Origin: JADGNZ01 sp963715895 | Lineage (GTDB): Bacteria; Acidobacteriota; Thermoanaerobaculia; Gp7-AA8 | Direction of reading: 5' to 3' | Length of the DNA stretch: 64,000 nucleotides | NCBI GenBank assembly: GCA_963715895.1 | Contig: OY970284.1 | Span: 434,001-498,000, forward strand | In this document: positions 19,494-28,317 of the stretch, in pieces | Numbering within the stretch: the first letter of the stretch is position 1 | Layout of the letters: every line of letters starts with the position of its first letter | Notes under the pieces: generated by a model | What the model saw: the letters and a program-made list of their open reading frames with translations, nothing else | Told to the model about the DNA's origin: nothing | The model's database searches: none | Program-made: the position numbers and the translations under genes

Positions 19494-22040
19494 ATGGACC
19501 GCCTCAAACGACTGGCCCCGTTCCTCAAACCGCTGGTGATCCTGGCGTTGTTTGCGGTCGCGTTGCGGGTGCTGCACGACACGCTGGCTGAGTACCGCTA
19601 TCGCCAGGTCATCGGCTACATCAACACTCTCCCCCGGCACCAACTCGTTCTCGCCGTCGTCCTCACGCTTCTCAGCTACCTGGTGATGACCGGCTACGAT
19701 ACGCTGGCCTTCCAATACATCCGGCATCCGCTTCCGTACTTCAAGATCGCCCTGGCCTCGTTCATCGGCTACGCCTTCAACAACAGCGTCGGCCTCTCGG
19801 GACTCGTGGGTGGCTCGCTGCGCTTCCGGCTCTACAACGCATGGCGTCTTACCGCCGTCGAGATCGCGAAAGTCATCACTTTCTGCACGATCAGCTTCTG
19901 GCTCGGTTTCGTGCTGCTCGGCGGGTTTTTCTTTCTGGCCACGCCGCCGGAGATTCCTCCTTCGATTCATCTGCCATTCGTGTCGATCCGGCTATTCGGC
20001 ATCGTGCTGCTCCTGCCGGCGATCGCCTACGTGCTCTGGATCGCCATCCGCCGCGAGCCGATCCGCATCAAACAGTGGGAGTTCGAGTTGCCGTCGGCCC
20101 GGCTGTTCCTGGCTCAGGCGACGACGTCGTGCCTCGACTGGATCCTCGCCGCCGGCGTTCTCTACGTTCTGCTGCCCGCCTCGCCGCTGACCTTCGGCCG
20201 GTTCTTCTGCATCTTCCTTCTGGCGCAGATCGCCGGTGTCGCCTCCAATGTACCGGGCGGCCTGGGCATCTTCGAGGCCATCATCATCGTCTTCCTGGCG
20301 CCCTTCTCTTCGGCCTCAGCGATCCTCGGCACGCTGGTCGTCTTCCGCGCCATCTACTACCTTCTGCCGCTCCTGGCGGCCATCCTGCTGCTGGCGATTC
20401 ACGAGATCGTCGAGAAGCGAGAAGGGGTGGCCAGGGCGTGGAAGATCTTTGGCCGCTGGGCGCCCGGCCTGGCCCCGCAGCTTCTCGCCTTCACGACGTT
20501 CGTCGGGGGAGCGGTCCTGCTCTTTTCCGGCGCTACGCCGACACTCCCCGGACGCCTCAGTTTCCTGCGCCGTAATGTGCCGTTGCCGGTGGTCGAGCTG
20601 TCACACTTTTTCGGTTCGATCACCGGCGCGGCGTTGTTGCTGCTCGCCCGCGGTTTGCAACGCCGCCTCGATGCCGCCTACCAGATCACCGTGGGCGTGC
20701 TCGGGGCGGGCATCCTGTTTCAACTCTTCAAAGGCGGCGACTTCGAAGAGGCCTCCATCCTTGCGGTGATGCTCTTTGCGCTCGTGGCCGCGCGGCGCCA
20801 CTTCTACCGCAAGGCCGCACTCCTCAATGAAGGCTTCGGACCGGGATGGATCACCGCCATCATCCTCGTCGTCATCACGTCGGCCTGGCTTGGTTTCTTC
20901 AGCTACAAACACGTCGACTATTCGAGAGATCTCTGGTGGCACTTCTCATTCCGCGCCGATGCCCCGCGTTTCCTGCGAGCCTCGGTCGGTGTCATCGGCG
21001 TGTTACTGCTCTATTCAATCCAGCGCCTGCTCCGCCCCGCCCCTCAGGAGCCCGATCCGCCGCGGACCGAAGAGCTCGCGCGCGCCGCCGCAATCATCAA
21101 AAACGAACACAATAGCCAGACCAACCTTGCCCTGCTCGGCGACAAACCGCTGCTATTCAGCCCGAGTGGATGTGCGTTCCTGATGTACGGCGTGGAAGGC
21201 CGGAGCTGGATTGCCATGGGTGATCCGGTGGGCGCCGAGGACGAGAAACAGGAGCTGGTCTGGCAATTCCGCGAGCTGTGCGATCTTCACATGGGCTGGC
21301 CGGTTTTCTACGAAGTGCAGCGACAGAACATGCACCTCTATCTGGACCTCGGGCTGACGCTGTTGAAAATCGGGGAGCAAGGACGGGTTGCGCTGGAGAA
21401 CTTCTCACTGGAGGGGAGCAGACGCAAATGGATGCGCTACACGCTGCGTCGCGTCGAGGCGGAAGGCTGCCGGTTCGAGATCATCGATCCAGGCCCGGTC
21501 ATCGAAGAGCTCTGCGCTATCTCCGACTCGTGGCTTGCCGAGAAGCGAACGCGCGAGAAAGGCTTTTCCCTCGGCTTCTTCTCCGAACAGTACATCCGCC
21601 GCGGCAAGGTCGCGGTCGTGCGGCGCGGCGATCGCATCGTGGCCTTTGCCAACCTGTGGGAAGGAGCGGGGGTGGAGTTGTCCGGCGACCTGATGCGCCA
21701 CCTCCCTGACGCACCCGCGGGTGTGATGGATTACATGTTCGTCAACCTCATTCTCTGGTCGCAGCAGAACGGCTACCACTGGTTCAACCTCGGCATGGCC
21801 CCCCTGTCGGGACTGGAGAACCGCGCTCTCGGCACGCTGTGGAGCCGCGTCGGTGCCCTGACCTACCGATTCGGCGAGAACTTCTACAACTTCCAGGGAC
21901 TTCGCCAGTACAAGGAAAAATTCGATCCGGTCTGGGAGCCGATGTATCTGGCCAGCCCGGGCGGCCTTGCGCTGCCGCGCATTCTGACCAATCTCGCGGC
22001 GCTGATCTCGGGGGGGTTGCGCGGGGTGATCTCGAAGTAG
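19494..22040 (+). CDS. mprF: Phosphatidylglycerol lysyltransferase/flippase MprF
   Basis: 848 residues, close to the 840 of well-studied MprF. The N-terminal two-thirds is a bundle of about 12-14 transmembrane segments, including the UPF0104-type flippase with GLSGLVGGSLRFRLY and GGLGIFEAI. From about residue 540 the C-terminal GNAT-fold synthase begins. Conserved blocks include NSQTNLALLGDK, GDPVG and WFNLGMAPLSG. MprF transfers Lys (or Ala) from aminoacyl-tRNA to phosphatidylglycerol and flips the product, lowering surface charge and giving resistance to cationic peptides. No in-frame partner gene adjoins it. Confidence 0.93.
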   Translation: MDRLKRLAPFLKPLVILALFAVALRVLHDTLAEYRYRQVIGYINTLPRHQLVLAVVLTLLSYLVMTGYDTLAFQYIRHPLPYFKIALASFIGYAFNNSVGLSGLVGGSLRFRLYNAWRLTAVEIAKVITFCTISFWLGFVLLGGFFFLATPPEIPPSIHLPFVSIRLFGIVLLLPAIAYVLWIAIRREPIRIKQWEFELPSARLFLAQATTSCLDWILAAGVLYVLLPASPLTFGRFFCIFLLAQIAGVASNVPGGLGIFEAIIIVFLAPFSSASAILGTLVVFRAIYYLLPLLAAILLLAIHEIVEKREGVARAWKIFGRWAPGLAPQLLAFTTFVGGAVLLFSGATPTLPGRLSFLRRNVPLPVVELSHFFGSITGAALLLLARGLQRRLDAAYQITVGVLGAGILFQLFKGGDFEEASILAVMLFALVAARRHFYRKAALLNEGFGPGWITAIILVVITSAWLGFFSYKHVDYSRDLWWHFSFRADAPRFLRASVGVIGVLLLYSIQRLLRPAPQEPDPPRTEELARAAAIIKNEHNSQTNLALLGDKPLLFSPSGCAFLMYGVEGRSWIAMGDPVGAEDEKQELVWQFRELCDLHMGWPVFYEVQRQNMHLYLDLGLTLLKIGEQGRVALENFSLEGSRRKWMRYTLRRVEAEGCRFEIIDPGPVIEELCAISDSWLAEKRTREKGFSLGFFSEQYIRRGKVAVVRRGDRIVAFANLWEGAGVELSGDLMRHLPDAPAGVMDYMFVNLILWSQQNGYHWFNLGMAPLSGLENRALGTLWSRVGALTYRFGENFYNFQGLRQYKEKFDPVWEPMYLASPGGLALPRILTNLAALISGGLRGVISK

Positions 22041-22046
22041 GGGAAA

Positions 22047-22187
22047 CGCGTTGTCTACGGCTTCGCCGCGTTGTCGGTTGTCTGCGCGCTGCGGCGCGCG
22101 TGGTCAGTTGTGCAGGCTTTGCGGAAAACCGGCCACGCGCCGCAGCGCAGACAACTGACAACGCGGCAAAGCCGCAGACAACGCGCG
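22047..22187. repeat. Inverted array E (GTTGTCG words with GC-rich caps)
   Basis: Left arm 22047-22105 mixes GTTGTCTACGGCTTCGCC, GTTGTCGGTTGTC and a CGCGCTGCGGCGCG block. The right arm 22131-22187 is its near-complement over more than 50 bp; the loop is 25 bp. It lies between mprF and the amidase, both rightward. The block content closely matches array G at 42471-42712. Confidence 0.92.
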
Positions 22188-22221
22188 CACCACAGACGCT
22201 CCTCACTTACAATCCCGCGCC

Positions 22222-23929
22222 ATGAAGAGCGCCGCAACCTCCGCCCTCCTCACTCTCGCCATCACCCTCACCATAACCGCCGCGACAAAACCCGCTCCCA
22301 AACCGTTCAATGTCGTCGAGGCCAGCATCTCCGACATGCAGGCGGCGTTGAAAGACGGCCGGGTCACCTCGCACGAGCTGGTGCAGCAATATCTGACGCG
22401 CATCGCCACGTACGAGGACAAGCTGCATGCGGCCATCACCGTCAATCCGAACGCGCTGAAGGAAGCCGATGAACGTGACCGTGAGCGCGCGGCCGGCAAG
22501 ATCCGCGGGCCGCTGCACGGCATTCCGATCGCGCTCAAGGACAACATCCAGACCACCGACATGCTGACCACCGGCGGCGCGCTGGCCTTCGCCAGCCTCC
22601 TGCCGCCATACGACGCGACGCTGACGAAGAATCTGCGCGACGGCGGGCGCCATCATCATCGCCAAGACCCAGCTCACCGAGCTGGCCAACTGGGTGGCCG
22701 GCAATCCGCCGATGCCGACGAACTACAACGCCCTCAACGGCTACGGCTTCAATCCCTACGATCCGCGGCGCGACCCGCGCGGCCGAGCTCGGCGACGGAC
22801 GGCCCGCGCTCGCCACCGGCGGCTCCAGCTCCGGCGCCGGAACCACCGCCAGCTTCTGGGCGGCAAACGTCGGCAGCGAGACGTCCGGCTCGATCCTCAG
22901 TCCGTCGAACCAGAACATGCTGGCCGCGATCAAGCCGACCGTCGGACGCATCAGCCGCTACGGCATCATCCCCATCACCGCCGACCAGGACACGGCCGGC
23001 CCGATGGCGAAGTTCGTCACCGACGCGGCCATCCTCTTCGGCGTTCTCGAGGGGAACAACCCCGACGCGAACGATCCCGCCACGACGCGCTGCACGCCGC
23101 CTCCGAATCATGACTATCTGCCATTCTTGAAAAAAGACGGACTCAAGGGCGCGCGCATCGGCATTCCCGCGCGCCGGCTTCTACGACAAGGTCACGCTCC
23201 CCGGCGCCGACAAGCCGCGGGGCGGACTCAATCCCGAACAGTTGAAAGCGATCAACGACGCCATCGCCGTCCTGCAAAGAGCAGGGCGCCGTCATCGTCG
23301 ATCCAGCCGATATCCCGAGCGTCGTCGACAAGAACGCCGCGAGACAATTACTTCCTCTGGGGCGTATGCACCGACATGGACGACGTGAAGGGGCGCAAGT
23401 GCTCGATCGATCTCGCCTACGGGATGGAGCGTGATTTCAACAAGTGGCTCTCCGCCCTCGGCAACGGCCGCGCCGGTGAAGTCGCTGACGGAGTTGCGCA
23501 AGTGGAACACCGACCACCAGAAGATGGGTGCGCATCAAGTACGGCCAGTCGCTGCTCGACATCTCCGACGCCATGGATCTCGACGTCTACAAGTCTCGCT
23601 ACGAGTCCGACCGCGCCAACGATATCCGCCTCAGCGCTACGCACGGCATCGATGAGGTGATGAAGGCGCAGAACCTCGACGCCCTCCTCTTCCCGGGCCC
23701 CGGCGGCGCATCGATTGCCGCGCGTCCGGGGTATCCGACCGTGATCGTTCCGTGGGCGATGGTGCCCAATGCGCCGCCCACGGCCTTCCCCGAGGGATTC
23801 AAGGCACTGCCGCAACCCTTCGGGGTCAGCTTCACCGGCATGGCGTGCAGCGAGCCGACGCTGTTGAAGCTCGCGTACGCATTCGAACAGGCGACGAAGA
23901 AGAGGGTGCCGCCGGCATCGACACCGTAG
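22222..23929 (+). pseudogene. Amidase-signature enzyme broken by seven +1 frameshifts
   Basis: The ATG at 22222 begins a signal peptide (LLTLAITLTITAATK) and an amidase-signature domain. Joining the frames gives a nearly complete protein of about 565 residues. It has the catalytic Lys in PIALKDN, ATGGSSSGAGTTASF with the cis-Ser, and GSETSGSI with the Ser nucleophile. Family members hydrolyse amides of unknown substrate. The reading frame shifts seven times, always by +1: near 22645, 22781, 23167, 23276, 23337, 23467 and 23532. No premature stop interrupts the joined frame, and all catalytic residues survive. Either decay is very recent or the assembly is locally faulty. Confidence 0.85.
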
Positions 23930-23968
23930 ACAGCGGAGACAGGTGCAGTTGAGAGAATTAAGGAGGCC

Positions 23969-24080
23969 GATGTGGCACAGACACTCTTGTCTGTGCCGGG
24001 TCTCGCGATAACTCAGATCGCAAGCCCGTGCGGGCAGTGGCTCCGGCAAGAGGCACAGACAAGAGTGTCTGTGCCACATC
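23969..24080. repeat. Palindromic element F, complete copy
   Basis: Perfect 29-bp arms (23969-23997 and 24052-24080) flank a 54-bp core. Each arm is itself a small hairpin: GGCACAGACA and TGTCTGTGCC around CTCT. The core shares AGATCGCAAGCCC and GGCTCCGGC with a second copy at 50116-51588. This is a REP/BIME-like or MITE-like unit, distinct from the heptamer arrays. Confidence 0.92.
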
Positions 24081-24165
24081 GATCCCTGGCTTACGAAATA
24101 CGCCCTGGCAGAATTGTTACCGTCCGGACTCAGCCAGTCGCCGTATCCCGCGATACGTTGACGCC

Positions 24166-24645
24166 ATGGCAACAACACGCTTGAGTACCCCCGCGGCGCT
24201 GATCGGCGGCATGCTGGTCGTCGGTTCCTGCGACATCACCTTCGCGATTCTTTTCTGGTGGTTCCGCGCGGGCGTCGGACCCATGCGTGTCCTGCAGAGC
24301 GTCGCCTCGGGGCTCGTCGGACGACCGGCCGCGATCAGCGGCGGGGCGAACACCGCGCTCCTCGGTCTTTTTCTTCACTACTTCATCTCGTTCTGCATCG
24401 TGCTGATCTACTGGCTCGCGGCGAAATGGCTGCCGGTGCTGCGGAGACAGGCGGTGATCCTCGGCGCGACCTACGGCCTGGCCGTCTACTTCGTCATGAA
24501 CTACGTCGTCATTCCGCTGTCGGCAACAAAGCGCGGACCGTTCAATCTTCTCTCGTTCGTCCTCAGCCTGATCGTGCACGCCTTCCTGATCGGATTGCCG
24601 GCGGCACTCTTTGCGAAAGCGGCTTTGCCTGAACCGGCGTCATAG
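24166..24645 (+). CDS. Small four-helix membrane protein
   Basis: 159 residues from the ATG at 24166. The upstream in-frame extension reads through element F and is rejected. Four hydrophobic segments are seen (about 10-30, 58-83, 95-118, 128-152), with short polar loops. It resembles the YagU/DUF1440-type inner-membrane proteins in size and layout, but I cannot confirm the family. It precedes the PLP enzyme by 10 bp and is probably co-transcribed with it. Confidence 0.7.
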   Translation: MATTRLSTPAALIGGMLVVGSCDITFAILFWWFRAGVGPMRVLQSVASGLVGRPAAISGGANTALLGLFLHYFISFCIVLIYWLAAKWLPVLRRQAVILGATYGLAVYFVMNYVVIPLSATKRGPFNLLSFVLSLIVHAFLIGLPAALFAKAALPEPAS

Positions 24646-24655
24646 GATTGAAGCC

Positions 24656-25582
24656 ATGTCAGACATTCGTGGATCACTGCTCGAAGCGATCGGAAATACG
24701 CCGGTAGTCCGCCTGCGGAAACTCGTCGACGGCGGCAGCGCCGAGGTTGTGGTGAAGCTGGAGTACTACAACCCGACCGGGTCATACAAAGACCGGATGG
24801 CGCTGGCCATGATCGAAGGCGCCGAAACCCGCGGCACGCTCAGGGCGGGGATGCGAGTCATCGAGTACACGGGAGGAAGCACCGGCTCGTCGCTGGCCAT
24901 GGTCTGCTCGATCAAAGGCTATCCGTTCGTGGCGCTGTCGTCCGACGCCTGGTCGAGCGAGAAATTGCGGACCATGCGCGCCTTCGGAGCGGACGTTCGG
25001 ATTTTCCCCAGCGAAGGCGGCAAGGTCACACCCGGGCTCATTCAGCGGCTGAAAGCGGAGGCCGAGCGGATGAGCGCGGAGCCGGGGACGTACTACGCCA
25101 GCCAGTTCACGAACCGTGATGCCCTCAACGGCTATCGCGGGATCGGGACGGAGTTGCTGGCGCAGGTTGGGAAGATCTCCGCGTTCTGTGGCGGCGTCGG
25201 AACGGCGGGGATGATTTCCGGCGTGTCGCAGGCGCTCAAGCCATCCGGATGCCGGATCATCGCCCTCGAGCCCGACACGTCGCCGGCCATCACCGCCGGC
25301 CACGGCGGACCGCATCGCGTGGAAGGGATGGGGGTCGGCTTCCTGCCGCCGCACTTGACCCCCGACGTCTACGACGAAGCGCGCGCTATCAGCGAGGCTG
25401 AGTCCCGCGTGATGGCGCGCCGCCTGGCGCGCGAGGAAGGAATCTTCGCCGGCGTTTCATCGGGACTCAATGTCCTCGCGGCGTTGCAGATTGCACGCGA
25501 GCTCGGCCCTGGACATACGGTGGCTACGGTCGCCGTCGATACGGGACTGAAGTATCTGGCCGGGGACCTGTTCGACGAATAG
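24656..25582 (+). CDS. PLP-dependent cysteine synthase-family enzyme
   Basis: 308 residues from the ATG at 24656. It has the fold-type II plan: NPTGSYKDRMA with the PLP-binding Lys (about residue 43), CGGVGTAGMISGV as the phosphate-binding loop, and GIFAGVSSGLNVLAAL near the C-terminus. CysK/CysM make cysteine from O-acetylserine (or phosphoserine) and sulfide. The usual substrate loop TSGNTG is replaced by YTGGSTGSS, with Ser in place of the conserved Asn. The substrate may therefore not be O-acetylserine. The upstream membrane protein gene is 10 bp away. Confidence 0.88.
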   Translation: MSDIRGSLLEAIGNTPVVRLRKLVDGGSAEVVVKLEYYNPTGSYKDRMALAMIEGAETRGTLRAGMRVIEYTGGSTGSSLAMVCSIKGYPFVALSSDAWSSEKLRTMRAFGADVRIFPSEGGKVTPGLIQRLKAEAERMSAEPGTYYASQFTNRDALNGYRGIGTELLAQVGKISAFCGGVGTAGMISGVSQALKPSGCRIIALEPDTSPAITAGHGGPHRVEGMGVGFLPPHLTPDVYDEARAISEAESRVMARRLAREEGIFAGVSSGLNVLAALQIARELGPGHTVATVAVDTGLKYLAGDLFDE

Positions 25583-25617
25583 AGAAAGTCAAAGACCAAC
25601 GTATGAGGGGCTTCCCG

Positions 25618-26247
25618 CTACGCCGCGCGCTTGAGCACGTCCCCAACCTTCATCCGCCGCTCGACGACATTCCAATCGACATTCGCCAGGAAGGCCTCGA
25701 TGTATTTCGGGCGGTCGGCCGGCTTGTAATCGAGAAGGTAGGCGTGCTCCCACACGTCCATCACCAGCAGCGGGACGAAGCCGGCGACGTTGCCGTTCTC
25801 GTGCAACTCGATCCAGTGATTCGAGACGCGGCCATTGGCGGGATCGAGATACGCGATTGCCCAGCCGACCCCGCGCATCTTGCCGACGCTGGTGAAGTCC
25901 GTCTTCCAGATGTCGAAGCTCGGGAAGCTTCGCTCGACGGCAGAACGGAAGCCGGCATTCTTCGCGGGTTCCCCACCGCCGCCGCGCTTCATGTTGCCAA
26001 AATAGTGCTCGTGCAGAACCATCCCGTTGTACTCGAATCCGAGACGGCGGGTGAGCTCGGAGTAGGCAGGCAGCTCTTCCTTGTCGACCTTCCCATCGGC
26101 AAGAATGTCCGCGATTTTCTCGGAGAGGAGATTGGTATTGGTGACGTACCCCTCGTAGAGCTTGAAGTGCATCTCCAGCGTCTTGTCCGAGATCCCCGTC
26201 AGATCGGAGAGGTCGAAGGTCTTGGGTTTGTAGCTTTCGTTTTCCAT
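25618..26247 (-). CDS. Fe/Mn-family superoxide dismutase
   Basis: 209 residues from the ATG at 26245-26247; a start at 26277 would overlap the EgtB-like gene. Metal ligands are present: His in LEMHFKLYEGYV, His in MVLHEHYFGN, and Asp and His in MDVWEHAYLLDY. The product dismutates superoxide to O2 and H2O2 in the cytosol. The first motif is one residue shorter than the common HYxxHHxxYV form and lacks the second His. Metal preference cannot be assigned. It is the last gene of a leftward cluster 16 bp after the EgtB-like gene, a plausible oxidative-stress pair. Confidence 0.93.
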   Translation of the reverse strand: MENESYKPKTFDLSDLTGISDKTLEMHFKLYEGYVTNTNLLSEKIADILADGKVDKEELPAYSELTRRLGFEYNGMVLHEHYFGNMKRGGGGEPAKNAGFRSAVERSFPSFDIWKTDFTSVGKMRGVGWAIAYLDPANGRVSNHWIELHENGNVAGFVPLLVMDVWEHAYLLDYKPADRPKYIEAFLANVDWNVVERRMKVGDVLKRAA

Positions 26248-26263
26248 GCGTTCGTGGTGTGCA

Positions 26264-27565
26264 CTAATCGTGCGCACAACGGAACGTGGCGTAAACGTAT
26301 GGATAGCCCGGACGGAACCAGTTTCGGAAGCTGCGCCGGATGAGCTCGGGAGCCGTGGCCGGTGACGCCCCCTTCATCACGTAGTGCTTGCCGTCGAAGA
26401 AGTCCGCGGAGTAGAGCGGATACGACGGCATCGGCACAAAGCCTGGGAAACCGTCGAAGACCGTCGAGGTCCACTCCCAGCCGTTACCGATGAGGTCTTC
26501 GACGCCCCAGGCACTGGCGCCGGCGGGATACGAGCCGATCGGTACCGGATCCCAGTGCGTGAATCCGAAATTGCCGCGCGTCTGATCGGGAAGCGCATCC
26601 CCCCACGGAAAGCGGCGCTCCTCGCCTGCCGGCGAACCGAACGCGGCGCGGTGATACTCGCTCTCGGACGGCAATCGTTTGCCGCGCCATGCCGCGTAGG
26701 CATCGGCCTCGTCGTGCGTCACGTAGACAGGCGCGTCGAGCGGCAGCGGCGCGAGCGCGAACATGCCGCGCCATTGCCACGCGCCGTCGCGCTCGGCCCA
26801 GAAGTGCGGCGGGGTTCTGTTCGTCGCCGTGATGAACTCGAGATAGTCACCGTTCGTAACGTCGTGCCGGTCGATGGAAAACGCATCGACGGCGACGCGC
26901 ATCTCCGGAAGCTCGTTGTCCCATCCGAAGTCGGCGCCGGACGCACCAAGAGTGGCCTCGCCGGCCGGAATGCGAACCATGTCCTTGACGACGTTGCGAC
27001 GCGGCAGCGAACCGCCCCCGCGGATCGGCGCGATCGGATTCTTCCGCTCGTATGGCAGCTCGTGAAACAGGTAGAGCAGCGTCTCCTGATGCATCTGCTC
27101 GTGCTCGAGGACCGTGAAGGCCGCCTCGGCGTTGCGTCTCTGCGGCTCGAGGCCATCGTCGATCGGACCGTCGCACAGGGCATGGAAGATCAGATCGTCG
27201 GCGTCGCGCCCGTACGCCTGAATGTCCTGGCGCGCGGGCCAGAAATCGGTCGGCGTCTTCGCCGCCTCTTCGCTTTCCGGATCGATGCCGCGGGCGAAGA
27301 GGGTCTCGAACGCGCCGTCGATGCCGTCGCGTTTCAACGCCAGCTTGATCAGCGTATTGACCGCGAACGCCGGAATGTGGCCTTCATAGAAAACAATCGG
27401 GTTGCGCAAGGGGATGGGCCGATCGAAATAGGCCTCAGCGACAGGAATGGTGAAGAGCTGCCGGGTGATCTTCCCGCCGCCGCGATACCAGTCGATCAAC
27501 CGGTCGCGAGTAACCCCGTCCGGAAATGCCGCGTGTTGCACGCGGGGATTGTAGACCGCCTGCAC
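26264..27565 (-). CDS. EgtB-like iron-dependent sulfoxide synthase (DinB_2-SUMF1)
   Basis: 433 residues from a GTG at 27563-27565, two bases after the upstream stop; the exact start is uncertain. Residues 30-180 form a DinB-like helical domain with the iron-site motifs YEGHIPAF and EHEQMHQETL (His-x3-His). Residues 200-433 are an FGE-sulfatase/SUMF1 domain with GKRLPSESEYHRAAFG, DLIGNGWEWTST and RRSFRNWFRPGYP. EgtB enzymes join hercynine to cysteine or gamma-glutamylcysteine with O2 in ergothioneine synthesis. SenA (selenoneine) has the same layout. No egtD methyltransferase or C-S lyase lies nearby, so the product is unproven. Confidence 0.85.
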   Translation of the reverse strand: MQAVYNPRVQHAAFPDGVTRDRLIDWYRGGGKITRQLFTIPVAEAYFDRPIPLRNPIVFYEGHIPAFAVNTLIKLALKRDGIDGAFETLFARGIDPESEEAAKTPTDFWPARQDIQAYGRDADDLIFHALCDGPIDDGLEPQRRNAEAAFTVLEHEQMHQETLLYLFHELPYERKNPIAPIRGGGSLPRRNVVKDMVRIPAGEATLGASGADFGWDNELPEMRVAVDAFSIDRHDVTNGDYLEFITATNRTPPHFWAERDGAWQWRGMFALAPLPLDAPVYVTHDEADAYAAWRGKRLPSESEYHRAAFGSPAGEERRFPWGDALPDQTRGNFGFTHWDPVPIGSYPAGASAWGVEDLIGNGWEWTSTVFDGFPGFVPMPSYPLYSADFFDGKHYVMKGASPATAPELIRRSFRNWFRPGYPYVYATFRCAHD

Positions 27566-27567
27566 CT

Positions 27568-28317
27568 TCAGGCGACCACCGCCTCTCCGACCGGCACCTC
27601 GATGACGCGGAAGGGCAGGCGGTCGGCGAAATTCGCGGTCAGCAATGCCATGGCCACGTTGTAGACCGGAACGTTCCCCTTCGTCCGCCCTTCCGGCGCG
27701 CCGCGGTGTGCGTGTCCATGGAAGACGACGGTGCAGCGATAGCGATCGATTGGCTCCTCCAGACGCGACGACCCGAGAAAGGGATTGATCTCCGCCGGCT
27801 CGCCGGCGCAGGTGGCGTGGATCGGCGCGTAGTGCAGAACTGCGATCTTCTGCGGGGTGCGCAGACGAGCCAGGGCCATCTCGAGCTTGAGCGCCTCTTC
27901 GATAGCCTCGTGCACGAACTTCTTGATGATGTCCTCGCCCCAGGCATTGATCTGCCGACGTCCAAAGCCTCCGCCGAAGCCTTTGATGCCGGCAAAGCCC
28001 ACTCCCTCGACCTCATGCGCGCCGCCGTCGAGCATCGTCACCCCGGCGTCGATCATGATCTTGGCGACCTCTTCCGGCTTGCCTGACTCGAAATCGTGAT
28101 TGCCGAGGACACCGATGGCGGGGATGCGGAGGGAGGAGGTGATCTCCTTCGCCAGGAACTTTGCTTCCTCCACCAGCCCGTAGTCGGTGAGATCGCCGCA
28201 GAGAAGCAGCACGTCCGCCTCAACTGATGCTGCGGCGAAGAGCGGCTGCAGGCTGGCTTGCCCCGTCTTCTTGACGTGCAGGTCGGCGATGGCGGCGATG
28301 CGTAGCGTGTCTTTCAT
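27568..28317 (-). CDS. Calcineurin-like metallophosphoesterase
   Basis: 249 residues from the ATG at 28315-28317; a longer in-frame extension lies over the neighbour and has no family-like sequence. Five metal-binding blocks appear in order: AAIADLHV, CGDLTDYG, GNHDFE, LHYAPIHA and FHGHAH. This is the two-metal phosphoesterase fold; substrates range from phosphoproteins to cyclic nucleotides. A Gly-rich insert (KGFGGGFGRR, about 130) is unusual. The start overlaps the nucleotidyltransferase stop by 4 bp. Confidence 0.9.
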   Translation of the reverse strand: MKDTLRIAAIADLHVKKTGQASLQPLFAAASVEADVLLLCGDLTDYGLVEEAKFLAKEITSSLRIPAIGVLGNHDFESGKPEEVAKIMIDAGVTMLDGGAHEVEGVGFAGIKGFGGGFGRRQINAWGEDIIKKFVHEAIEEALKLEMALARLRTPQKIAVLHYAPIHATCAGEPAEINPFLGSSRLEEPIDRYRCTVVFHGHAHRGAPEGRTKGNVPVYNVAMALLTANFADRLPFRVIEVPVGEAVVA

